Source: Lentzea albidocapillata subsp. violacea (GTDB taxonomy: Bacteria; Actinomycetota; Actinomycetes; Mycobacteriales; Pseudonocardiaceae). Taken from it: 64,000 bases of DNA. Position numbers and translations under genes: made by a program. This document shows, one piece after another, positions 16,281 to 26,449 of the stretch. The notes beneath the pieces were generated by a model. It was not told the DNA's origin. It saw only the letters and a program-made list of their open reading frames with translations, and ran no database searches. Location of the stretch: contig NZ_FNET01000004.1 of NCBI RefSeq assembly GCF_900100275.1, forward strand, positions 248,001 to 312,000. The letters run 5' to 3'. Position 1 is the stretch's first letter, and every line of letters starts with the position of its first letter.

Positions 16281-19200
16281 GCGTCTTCGACCTGCCCAGG
16301 CTGCACTTCCGCGGTACCGCCTCCACGCGCCTGCCGACGGGACCGCGCAACGGCCTGGCCGACCTGGCCACGAATACCGCCCTGACAGCGGACGGCGAAC
16401 CGTTCCCGGTCCACCGCCCGCCCGCCGAGTACCACGCCCACCTCGACGAGACGGGGCCCCGGTACGACAGCGCGGGCCGCGAGACGCCCGACGGGCCGTT
16501 CAGCGCCGCCAAGGGCCGTGACTTCGCCGGCAACGGGCACTTCTCGATCAACGCGCGGGTCGTCAGCACCGAACTCGTCGCGGGCCGGCCCGGCATCGAG
16601 GATCCGGTGGTGGGCAGGGCCGTCGATTTCTGGGGCCACTACAACGAGTACCTGGCGACCACGGTCAACCGGGCGCGGATCTTCGACGTGGACCCCGCCT
16701 CGGACTGGACGACGACCCTCATGGTCGGCCAGGTGGGCTTCGGCCGCGAGGGGCGGTCGCACGACGTCGGGTACATGGCGACCGGTGCGGTCAAAGGCTT
16801 CTCGCCGCCGCGCTGGCACGCCACCGGACGTGGCTGCGGCCACTGGCAACTCGGCCGCTCGGTGGTGCACCAGTTCGTCGTGACCGACGACGACCTGCGC
16901 TGGCTGGACGAGGCGGACGTGTCGCCGGTCGCGCGGCTGCTCCGCGAGGCCGGGACCGGTGGTCTCGTCGTGCAGTTCGCCCTCGACGGCCAGTCCGCTC
17001 CCCAGGCACCGGACCAACCCTCCCAGTGGCGGCTGCACGGCACGATCGCGCCGTGGCGGCCCGGCGAGCTGCGCACGTACCCGGCCGGACGGCTGCTCGT
17101 GCCGGATCGCGGCACCCGCAACCGACTGGGCAACCTCACCGTCGCGACCTCGCCGGGCCAGGTCACGCTGAACATGATCACGGCGCCCGTACCGGCGGCC
17201 GCGGCTCGTGACCTCGAACTGCGCACGGTCCGCGACGACCGGCTGGTGGCCCGCATCCCGGCCACGGCGTACACCGAGGACGCGGCGGTGACCTCCGGCG
17301 TGGTCACGGTTCCCGGTCTGCTGTCCGAAGAGGACACCGCGGGTGACGCGCTGCGGATCGTCGCCTCGGACGGCGTGCTCCTCCTGCGGGAGCAGGAGAT
17401 CAACCTCCAGGTCGACGACGCGAGCGTGTTCGTGGAGCACCCCCGGAGCGCCGACGACGCCGAGCACGACGTCGAGGTGGCGGTGCGGTCGTTCGTCCGG
17501 GGCCGCCCCGCCCCGGTGCGCGACATCGCGGTCCGGCAGTTCGCCAACCCGGCGGCCCGTCCCCGTGGGCCGGTCGGCGCCGTCGTCTCGCTGGACACCG
17601 ACGTGCTCGAGACCGATGACCGCGGGCACGGCTGGTTCACCCTGCGCGGCAAGGCGGCCGGCACCGCACGGGTGCTGCTGACGGCCGTGCCCGAGCCCGC
17701 CGCGCTCGACTACGACAACGACGACAAGCTCGGTTTCTGGTCCGGTGCCGGGTACCTGAGCGTGCGGGTGCTGCCGGACGACTGGCACCTCGAAGACGTG
17801 GAGCAGGCCGACTACGACCTGGTCTACCGCGAGGTGTTCGCCTACTACGAACACCTCTTCTCCTTCATGGACAAGGAGGTCTTCAGCCTCGCGAACCGCA
17901 GCCGCACCGAGACCTACGCCAAGCTGATCTGGCAGATGTGCGATCCGCAGAACAAGTCGAAGACCTACTACATGCCGCCGACGCGCGACCTCTCCGAAGC
18001 GAAGTCGCGGCTGCTGCTGAAGTTCCTCCGCAACCAGCAGGCTCCCGGCCACCTGCTGCTGCCGGCCGAGACGACCGTGCCGAGCCGCAACCGGATCGCC
18101 ACGCGCGGCCGGTTGGTCGAGATCCTGCGCGAGGCGGCGCTGATCGAGCTGGCCGTCATGCTGCAGTACCTCTACGCGGCCTACTCCGTGCCCACCTACG
18201 GCGCCGGAGCGGAGTACGTGCGGCTCGGCCTGTGGACACCCGATCAGTTGCAGCTCGCCTGCGGTGACGGCGGGGAGACCCTCGACGAGGGCATCCGGAG
18301 CATGCTGCTCGGCATCGCCCGCGAGGAGATGATCCACTTCCTGCTGGTCAACAACATCATCATGGCGCTGGGCGAACCGTTCCACGTGCCGCGGGTCGAC
18401 TTCGGCACCATCAACCACGCACTGCCGGTGCCGCTGGACTTCGCGCTGGAACGGCTGGGCCTGGGCAGCGTCGAGCGCTTCACCCAGATCGAGAAGCCCG
18501 AGCACCAGGTCAGTGACGTGCGGCCGCGCGACGGTGAGCCTCAGGCACAGCGACAGGAACACGGCTACGCCTCGCTGAGCGAGCTGTACGCGGACATCCG
18601 TGAGGCCCTGCAACAGATCCCGGACCTGTTCCTGGTCGACCAGGGCAGGGGCGGCGGCGAGCACCACCTGTTCCTGCGGGAGTCGATCAACCACGAGCAC
18701 CCCGACTACCAGCTGGAGGTCGACGACCTCCCGAGCGCCCTGTACGCGATCGACGTGATCACCGAGCAGGGCGAGGGTGGGGTGCTCGACGAGGACGCCG
18801 TCGAGGACTCGCACTACACGTCGTTCCTGCTGATCGGTGAACTGCTGCGCAAGGCACCGGTGACGGGCCCGCACGGCGAGCTGTGGAACCCCGCGTACCC
18901 GGTGGCCCGCAACCCGTCGTTGAACCCCGCGAGCCCCGCCGTCGAGACGGTGACGGACCCGGACGCCCGCACGGTCATGCAGATCTTCAACGAGTCGTAC
19001 TTCATGGCCCTGCAGCTGATGGCCCAGCACTTCGGCGAACGCCCGGACGCGAGCCTGCGCCGGTCCGACCTGATGAACGCGGCCATCGACATCATGGCGG
19101 GGCTGATGCGCCCGCTGGCCGAACTGCTGGTGACGCTCCCGTCCGGGCGGCGCGGCACGACGGCCGGGCCCTCGTTCGAACTCCCCGACGTGCCCGCCGC

Positions 19201-19354
19201 GATCTCACGGCCGGACGTGGCCCGGCGGTCGATCGCGTTGCGGCTGGACGACATCGCGGCCCAGTGCGCCAAGTGCGCCCTCGTGCCCGCGCGAGTCGGC
19301 GAGCTGAGCACGTTCTGGGCGGACCACTTCCGCGCACAGGCCGGAGGGCTGTGA
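16277..19354 (+). CDS. staD: Chromopyrrolic acid synthase StaD
   Basis: Large heme-dependent enzyme of 1025 aa (RebD is about 1010) that couples two indole-3-pyruvate imines into chromopyrrolic acid. The N-terminus, [16 protein letters not shown], is the conserved RebD/VioB start. The second half includes the ferritin-like iminophenylpyruvate-dimer-synthase domain (about residues 610-760), with [17 protein letters not shown] near 620 and [19 protein letters not shown] near 681. The ATG overlaps the staO stop, which fixes the start and discards the longer upstream frame. staP follows after one base. Identity is secure by length, domains and position. Confidence 0.94.
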   Translation: MSVFDLPRLHFRGTASTRLPTGPRNGLADLATNTALTADGEPFPVHRPPAEYHAHLDETGPRYDSAGRETPDGPFSAAKGRDFAGNGHFSINARVVSTELVAGRPGIEDPVVGRAVDFWGHYNEYLATTVNRARIFDVDPASDWTTTLMVGQVGFGREGRSHDVGYMATGAVKGFSPPRWHATGRGCGHWQLGRSVVHQFVVTDDDLRWLDEADVSPVARLLREAGTGGLVVQFALDGQSAPQAPDQPSQWRLHGTIAPWRPGELRTYPAGRLLVPDRGTRNRLGNLTVATSPGQVTLNMITAPVPAAAARDLELRTVRDDRLVARIPATAYTEDAAVTSGVVTVPGLLSEEDTAGDALRIVASDGVLLLREQEINLQVDDASVFVEHPRSADDAEHDVEVAVRSFVRGRPAPVRDIAVRQFANPAARPRGPVGAVVSLDTDVLETDDRGHGWFTLRGKAAGTARVLLTAVPEPAALDYDNDDKLGFWSGAGYLSVRVLPDDWHLEDVEQADYDLVYREVFAYYEHLFSFMDKEVFSLANRSRTETYAKLIWQMCDPQNKSKTYYMPPTRDLSEAKSRLLLKFLRNQQAPGHLLLPAETTVPSRNRIATRGRLVEILREAALIELAVMLQYLYAAYSVPTYGAGAEYVRLGLWTPDQLQLACGDGGETLDEGIRSMLLGIAREEMIHFLLVNNIIMALGEPFHVPRVDFGTINHALPVPLDFALERLGLGSVERFTQIEKPEHQVSDVRPRDGEPQAQRQEHGYASLSELYADIREALQQIPDLFLVDQGRGGGEHHLFLRESINHEHPDYQLEVDDLPSALYAIDVITEQGEGGVLDEDAVEDSHYTSFLLIGELLRKAPVTGPHGELWNPAYPVARNPSLNPASPAVETVTDPDARTVMQIFNESYFMALQLMAQHFGERPDASLRRSDLMNAAIDIMAGLMRPLAELLVTLPSGRRGTTAGPSFELPDVPAAISRPDVARRSIALRLDDIAAQCAKCALVPARVGELSTFWADHFRAQAGGL

Positions 19355-19355
19355 C

Positions 19356-20567
19356 ATGACGCTGCCCCGGTTCAGCCTCCAGGGCTGGTCCGCCGAGGAC
19401 ATCTCCGACCCGTACCCGGTGTACCGGCGCTACCGCGAGGTCCGGTCCGTCCACGAGGGCGCGGACGCGTTCTACGTCTTCGGCTACGACGACGTGGTGA
19501 AAGTGCTGTCCGACCGCAACTTCGGCCGCGTGGCAAGCTCCACTGAGGACGGTGTGCCGCTGTCCCTGCCGGTGCCGCCGGAGTTCGTCACCCTGCGCTC
19601 GGTCGTGGAGAACTGGCTCGTCTTCCTCGACCCGCCCGAGCACACGCGGCTGCGGTCGTCGCTGCAGAAGGAGTTCTCGGCCGGGGTGGTCACCGCGTTG
19701 CGGCCGCGCATCGCCCGCATCGCCGGGGAGTTGCTGTCACGGCTCGGGGGCCGGGCCGACCTGGTCGAGGGCTTCGCGGCGCCGTTCCCGATCATGGTGA
19801 TCTGCGAGCTCCTCGGTGTTCCCGCCCAGGACCACCAACGGCTGCGTGACCTGGCCGTGGCGTTGCAGGGCGCCAGCACCACCCGGACCGGCGAGTCGAG
19901 GCACGTCGACGCGGAGGACGCCGCGCGGGAACTCACCGACTACTTCCGCGACCAGGCGGAGCGACGGCAGCCAGGCGCGGACGACCTGATCGCGTTGATG
20001 CTCGGCATCCCGCTGAGCACGGAACGCATCGTCGGCACCTGCGTCCACCTGCTGACGGCAGGACACGAGACCACGACCAACTCGCTGGCCAAGGCGGCAC
20101 TGGTCCTGCGCGCCCACCCGGAGCTGATCGCCGACCTGCGCGACTACCCGGACCTGGTGCCGACCGCCGTGGAGGAACTGCTGCGTTACGACCCGCCGGT
20201 GCAGGCGGTGACGCGCTGGGCCCGCGAGGACACCGTCGTCGGCGGCATCTCCATCCCCGCCGACAGCCGCGTGATCGCGTTGCTCGGCTCGGCGAACAGG
20301 GACCCCTCCCGCTTCTCCCGGCCGGACGTCGTGGACGTGCACCGGCCGGCGGAACGGCAACTCGCGTTCGGCATCGGCATCCACTACTGCCTCGGCGCGA
20401 CGCTGGCCCGCGCCGAGCTGGAGATCGGCCTGCGCGCGCTGCTGGACGGCCTGCCCGGCTGGGAACGAGCGGCCCACCACGTCGAGTACGCCGCCGACAT
20501 GGTCTTCCACGGCCCGGCACGACTCCTGCTCGACCTGACCGACAGCTTGGAAGGGACGCACCCGTGA
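19356..20567 (+). CDS. staP: Cytochrome P450 StaP (CYP245-type)
   Basis: P450 of 403 aa that carries out the aryl-aryl coupling of chromopyrrolic acid on the way to the indolocarbazole core. It works with StaC, which sets the oxidation state. The I-helix reads [11 protein letters not shown], the ExxR is EELLR, and the heme loop [10 protein letters not shown] has Cys345. It starts one base after the staD stop, and its TGA overlaps the next GTG (GTGA). It is clearly different in sequence from the two StaN-type P450s in the window. No ferredoxin or reductase gene is present in the cluster, so electrons must come from partners encoded elsewhere. Confidence 0.92.
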   Translation: MTLPRFSLQGWSAEDISDPYPVYRRYREVRSVHEGADAFYVFGYDDVVKVLSDRNFGRVASSTEDGVPLSLPVPPEFVTLRSVVENWLVFLDPPEHTRLRSSLQKEFSAGVVTALRPRIARIAGELLSRLGGRADLVEGFAAPFPIMVICELLGVPAQDHQRLRDLAVALQGASTTRTGESRHVDAEDAARELTDYFRDQAERRQPGADDLIALMLGIPLSTERIVGTCVHLLTAGHETTTNSLAKAALVLRAHPELIADLRDYPDLVPTAVEELLRYDPPVQAVTRWAREDTVVGGISIPADSRVIALLGSANRDPSRFSRPDVVDVHRPAERQLAFGIGIHYCLGATLARAELEIGLRALLDGLPGWERAAHHVEYAADMVFHGPARLLLDLTDSLEGTHP

Positions 20568-21373
20568 CATCGCAGACCGACGCCGTCGGCGGCAAGTACG
20601 ACCAGTTCGCGCAGGCCGGCACGACGGAGGCCCTGGGCGGCAACATCCACGCGGGCTACTGGGACTCGGGCGCCGAGCACGTGCCGATGGCCGCAGCGAC
20701 CGACCGGCTCACCGACCTGGTCGGCGAACGCCTCGCCCTGCGCCCCGGCGACCGGGTCCTCGACGTGGGCTGCGGCAACGGTTTCCCGGCCATGCGCATC
20801 GCCGGGACCCACGACGTGCACGTCACCGGGATCACGGTGTCGCAGCAGGAGGTGGACCGCGCGACCGAACTCGCGGCGGGCTCGGACCGTGTCACGTTCC
20901 GGCTCGCCGACGCCGCCTCCCTGCCCGGCGACCTCGGCACGTTCGACGCCGTCTTCGCGATCGAGTCGTTGCTGCACCTGCCGGACCAGGCGTCGGCCTT
21001 GGCGCGGCTGCGCCGTTTCGTCCGTCCCGGTGGACGGCTGGTCGTGGCGGACCTGTGCCAGCGCGAACCCTTCACCGGCGCGGGCGAGGCGGTGCTGGCC
21101 GGGATGATCCGCACGCTCGAGATCGCCGGGATCAACTCCGAGCAGGAACACCGGGCGAGTCTGCAGAAGGCCGGGTGGGACCTGCTGGAGCTGCTCGACA
21201 TCGGCGAGAACGTGCGGCCGAGCTACGAGCAGGCGGCCGCCGCGTTCCGCCGGATCGCCGACTCGGCACCACCCTTCGCGGCCGCGGACATCATCACGGC
21301 CGCGGAGCTCATGGCGGCGTTCGGGGAGAACCCGAGCAGTGGCTACGTCCTGATCACCGCCCGACGGCCGTAG
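20564..21373 (+). CDS. staMA: SAM-dependent methyltransferase, probable StaMA (sugar N-methyl)
   Basis: Class I methyltransferase of 269 aa in the RebM/sarcosine-dimethylglycine methyltransferase-like group. The N-terminal [11 protein letters not shown] motif (about residue 28) is followed by SAM motif [18 protein letters not shown] (about 66-82). The GTG start overlaps the staP stop. In the Streptomyces staurosporine cluster staMA occupies the same place, between staP and staJ, and methylates the 3' amine of the sugar. Assignment of MA against MB rests on this position, not on sequence. It is a paralogue of the gene at 25553-26386. Confidence 0.78.
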   Translation: MTSQTDAVGGKYDQFAQAGTTEALGGNIHAGYWDSGAEHVPMAAATDRLTDLVGERLALRPGDRVLDVGCGNGFPAMRIAGTHDVHVTGITVSQQEVDRATELAAGSDRVTFRLADAASLPGDLGTFDAVFAIESLLHLPDQASALARLRRFVRPGGRLVVADLCQREPFTGAGEAVLAGMIRTLEIAGINSEQEHRASLQKAGWDLLELLDIGENVRPSYEQAAAAFRRIADSAPPFAAADIITAAELMAAFGENPSSGYVLITARRP

Positions 21374-21385
21374 AAGGGCTCCGCC

Positions 21386-22807
21386 ATGACTGCCCAGCTG
21401 AGCGAGCCCGCCACCCTGCGCGCTCGCGGAAACGCCGGCCACCTGCACCGCATCGCCCTGTCCGCCGCTACCCGGCAGGGCGCGCACATGCGCACCTCGG
21501 ACGTGCGCGCCTGGCTCGCGCAACGCCGCCAGGCCAACGTTCTGCAGGTCGAACGCGTCCCGTTCGCCGACCTCGACCAGTGGCACTTCGTGAGGTCCAC
21601 CGGTGATCTCGTGCACGCGAGCGGCCGGTTCTTCGCGATCGAGGGCCTGCACGTGGTGGAGCACGACGGCCCGCACGGCGACGGCCCGTACCGCGAATGG
21701 CAGCAGCCCGTCATCAAGCAGCCCGAAGTCGGGATCCTGGGCATTCTGTGCAAGGAGATCGACGGCGTCCTGCACTTCCTGATGCAGGCCAAGATGGAGC
21801 CGGGCAATCCCAACCTGGTGCAGCTGTCCCCCACCGTCCAGGCGACCCGCAGCAACTACACCGGGGCGCACGGCGGCTCCAGCGTGAAGCTGCTGGAGCA
21901 CTTCGCCGACCTCGACCGCGACCAGGTCGTCGTCGACGTCCTGCAGGCCGAGCAGGGGTCGTGGTTCTTCCGCAAGTCCAACCGCAACATGATCGTCGAG
22001 ACCTCCGCGGAGATCGCCGAGGACGACGACTTCCGCTGGCTCACCCTCGGGCAGATCGCGGAGCTGCTGCACGAGGACGAGACGGTGAACATGAACGCGC
22101 GCAGCGTGCTGTCCTGTCTTCCTTACTACGACCCGAATCCCGGCGCGCTGCACTCCGACGTCCAGCTGCTGTCGTGGTTCACCGGCGAACGGGCGCGCCA
22201 CGACGTGCGGACCACGCGCATCCCGCTGGCGTCCGTGGAGGGCTGGAAGCGCGGACCCGACGCCGTCGAGCACGAGGACGGCCGGTACTTCAAGGTCGTG
22301 GCGGTCGCCGTGCACGGCAGCAACCGGGAGCGGATCAGCTGGACCCAGCCGCTGCTGGAGTCGGTCGACATGGGTGTCTCCGCGTTCCTGGTGCGCGACT
22401 TCGGCGGCGTCCAGCACGTGCTGGTGCACGCCCGTGCCGACGGAGGTTTCCTCGACACCGTCGAGCTCGCGCCCACCGTGCAGTGCACGCCGCGCAACTA
22501 CGAGCACCTCCCCGCCGACGACCGGCCGCCGTTCCTCGACGTGGTGCTGCGGGCCGAGCGCTCCCGCATCCGTTACGACGCAGTGCATTCAGAGGAGGGC
22601 GGCCGGTTCCTGAACACCCGGTGCCGCTACCTCACCGTCGAGGCCGATCCCTCGCTGGTGCCGTCCGAGCCGCCTCGCGGCTTCGTCTGGGCCACGCCCG
22701 CGCAGCTGACCACGCTGGCACGGCACGGCCACTACCTCAACGTGGAGGCGCGCACGCTGCTGGCGTGCATGAACGCCGCCTCCGCCTGGCCACGGGGACT
22801 GGTGTGA
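21386..22807 (+). CDS. staJ: NDP-hexose 2,3-dehydratase StaJ
   Basis: Protein of 473 aa with the duplicated architecture of NDP-4-keto-6-deoxyhexose 2,3-dehydratases. Each half carries a related ArgSer/ThrxxAspLeu start and a conserved core: VQLSPTVQATRSNYTG in the N-terminal half and VELAPTVQCTPRNYEH in the C-terminal half. It removes the 2-hydroxyl on the way to the 2-deoxyamino sugar. It follows staMA by 12 bp and precedes staK by 1 bp, in the order expected for staurosporine clusters. Confidence 0.92.
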   Translation: MTAQLSEPATLRARGNAGHLHRIALSAATRQGAHMRTSDVRAWLAQRRQANVLQVERVPFADLDQWHFVRSTGDLVHASGRFFAIEGLHVVEHDGPHGDGPYREWQQPVIKQPEVGILGILCKEIDGVLHFLMQAKMEPGNPNLVQLSPTVQATRSNYTGAHGGSSVKLLEHFADLDRDQVVVDVLQAEQGSWFFRKSNRNMIVETSAEIAEDDDFRWLTLGQIAELLHEDETVNMNARSVLSCLPYYDPNPGALHSDVQLLSWFTGERARHDVRTTRIPLASVEGWKRGPDAVEHEDGRYFKVVAVAVHGSNRERISWTQPLLESVDMGVSAFLVRDFGGVQHVLVHARADGGFLDTVELAPTVQCTPRNYEHLPADDRPPFLDVVLRAERSRIRYDAVHSEEGGRFLNTRCRYLTVEADPSLVPSEPPRGFVWATPAQLTTLARHGHYLNVEARTLLACMNAASAWPRGLV

Positions 22808-22808
22808 G

Positions 22809-23771
22809 ATGAAGAGGATCACTGTGCTCGGCGCGACGGGCTTCATCGGCTCGGCGGTGCTGAAAACCCTGGCACGCCGGGAAATCCGCCTTCGGGCCGT
22901 GGCCCGCAAACCGGCCGAGGTACCGCCCGGCCCGGCCGAGGTCGAGGTGGTGACCGCCGACCTCACCGACCGCGCCGAACTCGCGCACGCGGTCGAGGGC
23001 TCGGACGCGGTCGTCTACCTGCTGCTCGGCGACGGTGGCTGGCGCGCCGCCGAGGAGGGCTCCGCCGAGCGCGTGAACGTCGGTGTCATGCAGGACCTGC
23101 TCGACGTGCTGGGCCGCGACGACGGCGTTCGCCCGGTGGTCGTCTACGGCGGCGCGGCGTCGCAGGTCGGTGTGCCGCAACGGGAACCGCTCGACGGCAG
23201 CGAACCGGACAGGCCCGAGACCGCGTACGACCGGCAGAAGCTGCGCGCCGAAGTGCTGCTGGAGCGGGCGACGGCCGCCGGCCGGGTGCGGGGCATCAGC
23301 CTGCGGCTGCCCACCGTGTTCGGCGAGAGCACGCCGGGCGGTGGTCACGACCGCGGTGTCGTGTCCGCGATGGCGGCCAGGGCGCTCGACGGGCAGCCGC
23401 TCACGATGTGGCACGACGGCACCGTGCGCCGCGATCTGGTGCACGTCGACGACATCGCCGCCGCGTTCGCCGCGGCACTCGCCCGCCCCGATCCGTTGTC
23501 CGGCAGGCATTGGCTGCTCGGGGCGGGCCGCGGTGACGCGCTCGGCGACGTGTTCCGGCTCATCTCCGCCATCACGTCCGAGCACACCGGGGCGCCGCCG
23601 GTCGAGGTGACCTCGGTCCAGGCCCCCTCGCACGCCCCCGTGACCGACTTCCGCAGCGTGACCATCGACTCCTCCGCGTTCCGGGCCGTCACCGGCTGGC
23701 GCCCGGAGATCCCGCTGGGGGAAGGGATCCACCGAACCATCGCCGCACTCGCCCGAAAGGCTCGCCCATGA
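22809..23771 (+). CDS. staK: NAD(P)-dependent deoxysugar ketoreductase StaK
   Basis: Extended short-chain dehydrogenase/epimerase of 320 aa. The Rossmann motif [14 protein letters not shown] starts at residue 4, and the catalytic YDRQK (Tyr-x-x-x-Lys) is near residue 140. It probably reduces a keto group of the NDP-deoxysugar. Which carbon (C3 or C4) is not decidable from sequence. It is packed between staJ and staI, and its stop overlaps the staI ATG by 4 bp. Confidence 0.85.
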   Translation: MKRITVLGATGFIGSAVLKTLARREIRLRAVARKPAEVPPGPAEVEVVTADLTDRAELAHAVEGSDAVVYLLLGDGGWRAAEEGSAERVNVGVMQDLLDVLGRDDGVRPVVVYGGAASQVGVPQREPLDGSEPDRPETAYDRQKLRAEVLLERATAAGRVRGISLRLPTVFGESTPGGGHDRGVVSAMAARALDGQPLTMWHDGTVRRDLVHVDDIAAAFAAALARPDPLSGRHWLLGAGRGDALGDVFRLISAITSEHTGAPPVEVTSVQAPSHAPVTDFRSVTIDSSAFRAVTGWRPEIPLGEGIHRTIAALARKARP

Positions 23772-24877
23772 CCACGCGTGTTTGGGACTACCTCCTCGAA
23801 TACCAGAACGAACGGCTCGACATCCTCGACGCCGTCGAGAAGGTGTTCGACTCCGGGCAGCTCGTGCTCGGGGAGAGCGTGCGCGGGTTCGAGGAGGAGT
23901 TCGCCACCTACCACGGCGTCGGGCACTGCGTCGGTGTCGACAACGGCACGAACGCGATCACGCTCGGGCTGCAGGCGCTGGGCGTCCAGCCGGGCGACGA
24001 GGTGATCACGGTGTCGAACACCGCGGCGCCGACCGTCATCGCGATCGACAACGCGGGTGCCACGCCGGTGTTCGTCGACGTCCGCGAGGAGGACTTCCTC
24101 ATGGACACCACGCAGATCGAAGCGAAGATCACCGACCGCACGCGTTGCCTGGTGCCGGTGCACCTCTACGGGCAGTGCGTGGACATGACGGCAATCCGGG
24201 CGATCGCGGACAAGCACGGTCTGAGCGTGCTGGAGGACTGCGCGCAGGCGCACGGTGCCCGTCAGCACGGCAGGATCGCCGGCTCGACCGGTGACGTGGC
24301 GGCGTTCTCCTTCTACCCCACCAAGGTCCTCGGCGCGTACGGCGACGGCGGCGCGGTGATCACCCCGCATGACAACGTCGCCGCCCAGCTGCGCCGGCTG
24401 CGCTACTACGGCATGGACAAGATCTACTACACGGTCCAGACCCCGGCGCACAACAGCCGCCTCGACGAGGTCCAGGCGGAGATCCTGCGGCGCAAGCTGA
24501 CCCGGCTCGACACCTACGTCGCCGCGCGAAGGGCTGTGGCGCAACGGTACGAGGAAGGCCTCGGAGACACCGATCTCCTCCTGCCCAAGACCAACGAGGG
24601 CAACGACCACGTGTACTACGTCTACGTCGCAAGGCATCCGCGGCGTGACGACATCATCGAGCGCCTCAAGTCGTACGACATCCACCTGAACATCAGCTAT
24701 CCCTGGCCCGTGCACACGATGAGCGGTTTCGCCCACCTCGCGGAGCGCACCGGCTCGTTGCCCGTCACCGAGGCACTGGCGGGCGAGATCTTCTCGCTGC
24801 CGATGTACCCCTCGCTGTCGCCCGACCTGCAGGACAAGGTCATCCACGCGCTGCGCCAGGTCCTGGCCACGCTCTGA
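23768..24877 (+). CDS. staI: PLP-dependent sugar aminotransferase StaI
   Basis: DegT/DnrJ/EryC1-family aminotransferase of 369 aa. Motifs include [17 protein letters not shown] (PLP phosphate contact, about residue 57), the EDCAQAHGA Asp (about 158), and the Schiff-base Lys in [15 protein letters not shown] (about 180-194). It installs the amino group of the ristosamine-type sugar using glutamate. ATG overlaps the staK stop. Length and motifs are normal for the family. Confidence 0.92.
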   Translation: MTTRVWDYLLEYQNERLDILDAVEKVFDSGQLVLGESVRGFEEEFATYHGVGHCVGVDNGTNAITLGLQALGVQPGDEVITVSNTAAPTVIAIDNAGATPVFVDVREEDFLMDTTQIEAKITDRTRCLVPVHLYGQCVDMTAIRAIADKHGLSVLEDCAQAHGARQHGRIAGSTGDVAAFSFYPTKVLGAYGDGGAVITPHDNVAAQLRRLRYYGMDKIYYTVQTPAHNSRLDEVQAEILRRKLTRLDTYVAARRAVAQRYEEGLGDTDLLLPKTNEGNDHVYYVYVARHPRRDDIIERLKSYDIHLNISYPWPVHTMSGFAHLAERTGSLPVTEALAGEIFSLPMYPSLSPDLQDKVIHALRQVLATL

Positions 24878-24893
24878 GATCGCAGGAGCTCAC

Positions 24894-25511
24894 ATGAAAG
24901 TCCGCACGCTCGCAGTGGAAGGCGCGCTGGAGTTCACCCCGCAGGTGTTCGGTGACGACCGGGGCAGGTTCCTCTCCCCGTTCCAGGAAGCGGCGTTCGC
25001 CGACGCGCACGGTGCGCCGCTCTTCCCGGTGAGGCAGACGAACCACAGCGTGTCCGCCCGCGGTGTGGTCAGGGGCATCCACTACACCACCGCTCCGCCG
25101 GGCTGCGCCAAGTACGTCTACTGCGCGGCCGGGTCGGCCATCGACATCGTGGTCGACATCCGCGTCGGCTCGCCGACGTTCGGCCGGTGGGACTCCGTGC
25201 TGATGGACCAGAACCACCACCGCACCCTGTACTTCCCGGTCGGCGTCGGGCACGCGTTCATCGCTCTCGAAGACAACACCGTGATGTCGTACATGATCTC
25301 CGGCACCTACGTCGCGGAGCACGAACTCGCCCTCGACGTTCTCGACCCGGCCCTCGGTCTGCCCGTGCCGAAGGACGTCCCGCCGATTCTGTCCGAAAGG
25401 GACGGTGTCGCGATCACCCTCGCCCAGGCGAAGGAACAGGGTCTGCTGCCCGGCTACGAGCTCTGCCGGCAGATCGAACAGGAACTGACGCAGGCCGTCG
25501 TCTCCCTCTGA
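24894..25511 (+). CDS. staE: dTDP-4-keto-sugar epimerase StaE
   Basis: RmlC-like cupin epimerase of 205 aa. The DDRGRF substrate segment is at about residues 22-27. The active-site region VRGIHYTTAPPGCAKYVYC (about 58-77) carries the conserved His, and VGVGHAFIALEDNT lies near 115. It inverts C5 (and possibly C3) to give the L-configured sugar. A GCAGGAG site lies upstream of the ATG, and staMB follows after 41 bp. It is the last of the four sugar genes staJ-K-I-E. Confidence 0.92.
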   Translation: MKVRTLAVEGALEFTPQVFGDDRGRFLSPFQEAAFADAHGAPLFPVRQTNHSVSARGVVRGIHYTTAPPGCAKYVYCAAGSAIDIVVDIRVGSPTFGRWDSVLMDQNHHRTLYFPVGVGHAFIALEDNTVMSYMISGTYVAEHELALDVLDPALGLPVPKDVPPILSERDGVAITLAQAKEQGLLPGYELCRQIEQELTQAVVSL

Positions 25512-25552
25512 CCTCCAGACCGAACTCGTTCACCCATCAGGAGAAGCTCGCC

Positions 25553-26386
25553 ATGACCCAGACTCTGCCCCAGCCGCAAGACGTCGGTGCGCTCTACGAC
25601 AAGCTGACCCTGAGCGCGATGCGCGACGGCAGCTTCAACACCAACGTGCACATCGGTTACTGGGACTCGCCGGACTCCACCGCCACGATCGACGAGGCGA
25701 TGGACCGGCTCACCGACGTGTTCATCGAGAAGCTCGGCGTCGGCGCGTCCTCGCACGTCCTCGACCTGGGCTGCGGGGTGGGCGGCCCGGGCCTGCGGCT
25801 GGCGGGCCGGACCGGCGCGCGGGTGACGGGCGTCAGCATCAGCGCGGAACAGGTCAAGACCGCGAACAAGCTCGCCGCCGAGACGGGTCTCGCCGCCAGG
25901 GCGGTCTTCGAGCACGCCGACGCGCTGGACCTGCCGTTCCAGGACGGCTCGTTCGACGCGGTGATGGCGCTGGAGTCGATCTGCCACATGCCCGACCGCG
26001 ACCAGGTGTTCCGCGAGATCTTCCGCGTCCTCAAGCCCGGCGGCCGGGTGGTGCTGACCGACATCTTCGACCGCTACCCGCGCAAGGAGGTCCGCAGCCC
26101 CGGCATCGACAAGTTCTGCCGCGACCTCATGTGCACCACGGCCGACATCGACGACTACGTGCCGATGCTGCACCGCGCGGGCCTGCGCCTGCACAGCATC
26201 GACGACATCACCGAGCAGAGCACGCTGCGCCTGGCCGACGAGATCGAGAAGCTCGGTGGCTTCGAGGAACGTCCCGTGGCGATGGACGAGGGCAACTTCG
26301 AGTTCTCCGACGACGCCTTCAAGCCGGGTGACCTGTCCGGCGCGGACGACTTCGGCTGCCTGCTGGCCGTCGCGGTCCATCCCTGA
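25553..26386 (+). CDS. staMB: SAM-dependent methyltransferase, probable StaMB (sugar 4'-O-methyl)
   Basis: Class I methyltransferase of 277 aa, RebM-like. NVHIGYWDSPD (about residue 28), motif I VLDLGCGVGGPGLRLAG (about 68-84) and ALESICHMPDR (post-I region) match the sugar O-methyltransferase group. AGGAG 10 bases upstream of the ATG at 25553 fixes the start; the longer open frame overlaps staE and was rejected. Position between staE and staC matches staMB of known clusters, which acts last on the 4' hydroxyl. A strong hairpin follows the gene. Confidence 0.82.
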   Translation: MTQTLPQPQDVGALYDKLTLSAMRDGSFNTNVHIGYWDSPDSTATIDEAMDRLTDVFIEKLGVGASSHVLDLGCGVGGPGLRLAGRTGARVTGVSISAEQVKTANKLAAETGLAARAVFEHADALDLPFQDGSFDAVMALESICHMPDRDQVFREIFRVLKPGGRVVLTDIFDRYPRKEVRSPGIDKFCRDLMCTTADIDDYVPMLHRAGLRLHSIDDITEQSTLRLADEIEKLGGFEERPVAMDEGNFEFSDDAFKPGDLSGADDFGCLLAVAVHP

Positions 26387-26398
26387 AAGCACTGACGC

Positions 26399-26425
26399 GG
26401 CAGGGCGACCCTGGGTCGCCCTGCC
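26399..26425 (+). terminator. Intra-operon hairpin between staMB and staC
   Basis: A perfect 12-bp stem (26399-26410 with 26414-26425) closes a 3-base loop in the 63-bp gap between staMB and the staC fusion. There is no U tract. It could be a partial terminator, a 3' end stabiliser, or a boundary that lowers expression of the last two genes. Confidence 0.55.
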
Positions 26426-26449
26426 TCTCCGACGAAGGGCGCGCACGCG

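Noticed and set aside
15878..19030. Minus-strand open frame of 1050 codons opposite staD
   Set aside because: The composition (His, Arg, Val, Gln, Asp runs) is that of an antisense frame, and staO/staD on the other strand have clear domains and coupled starts.
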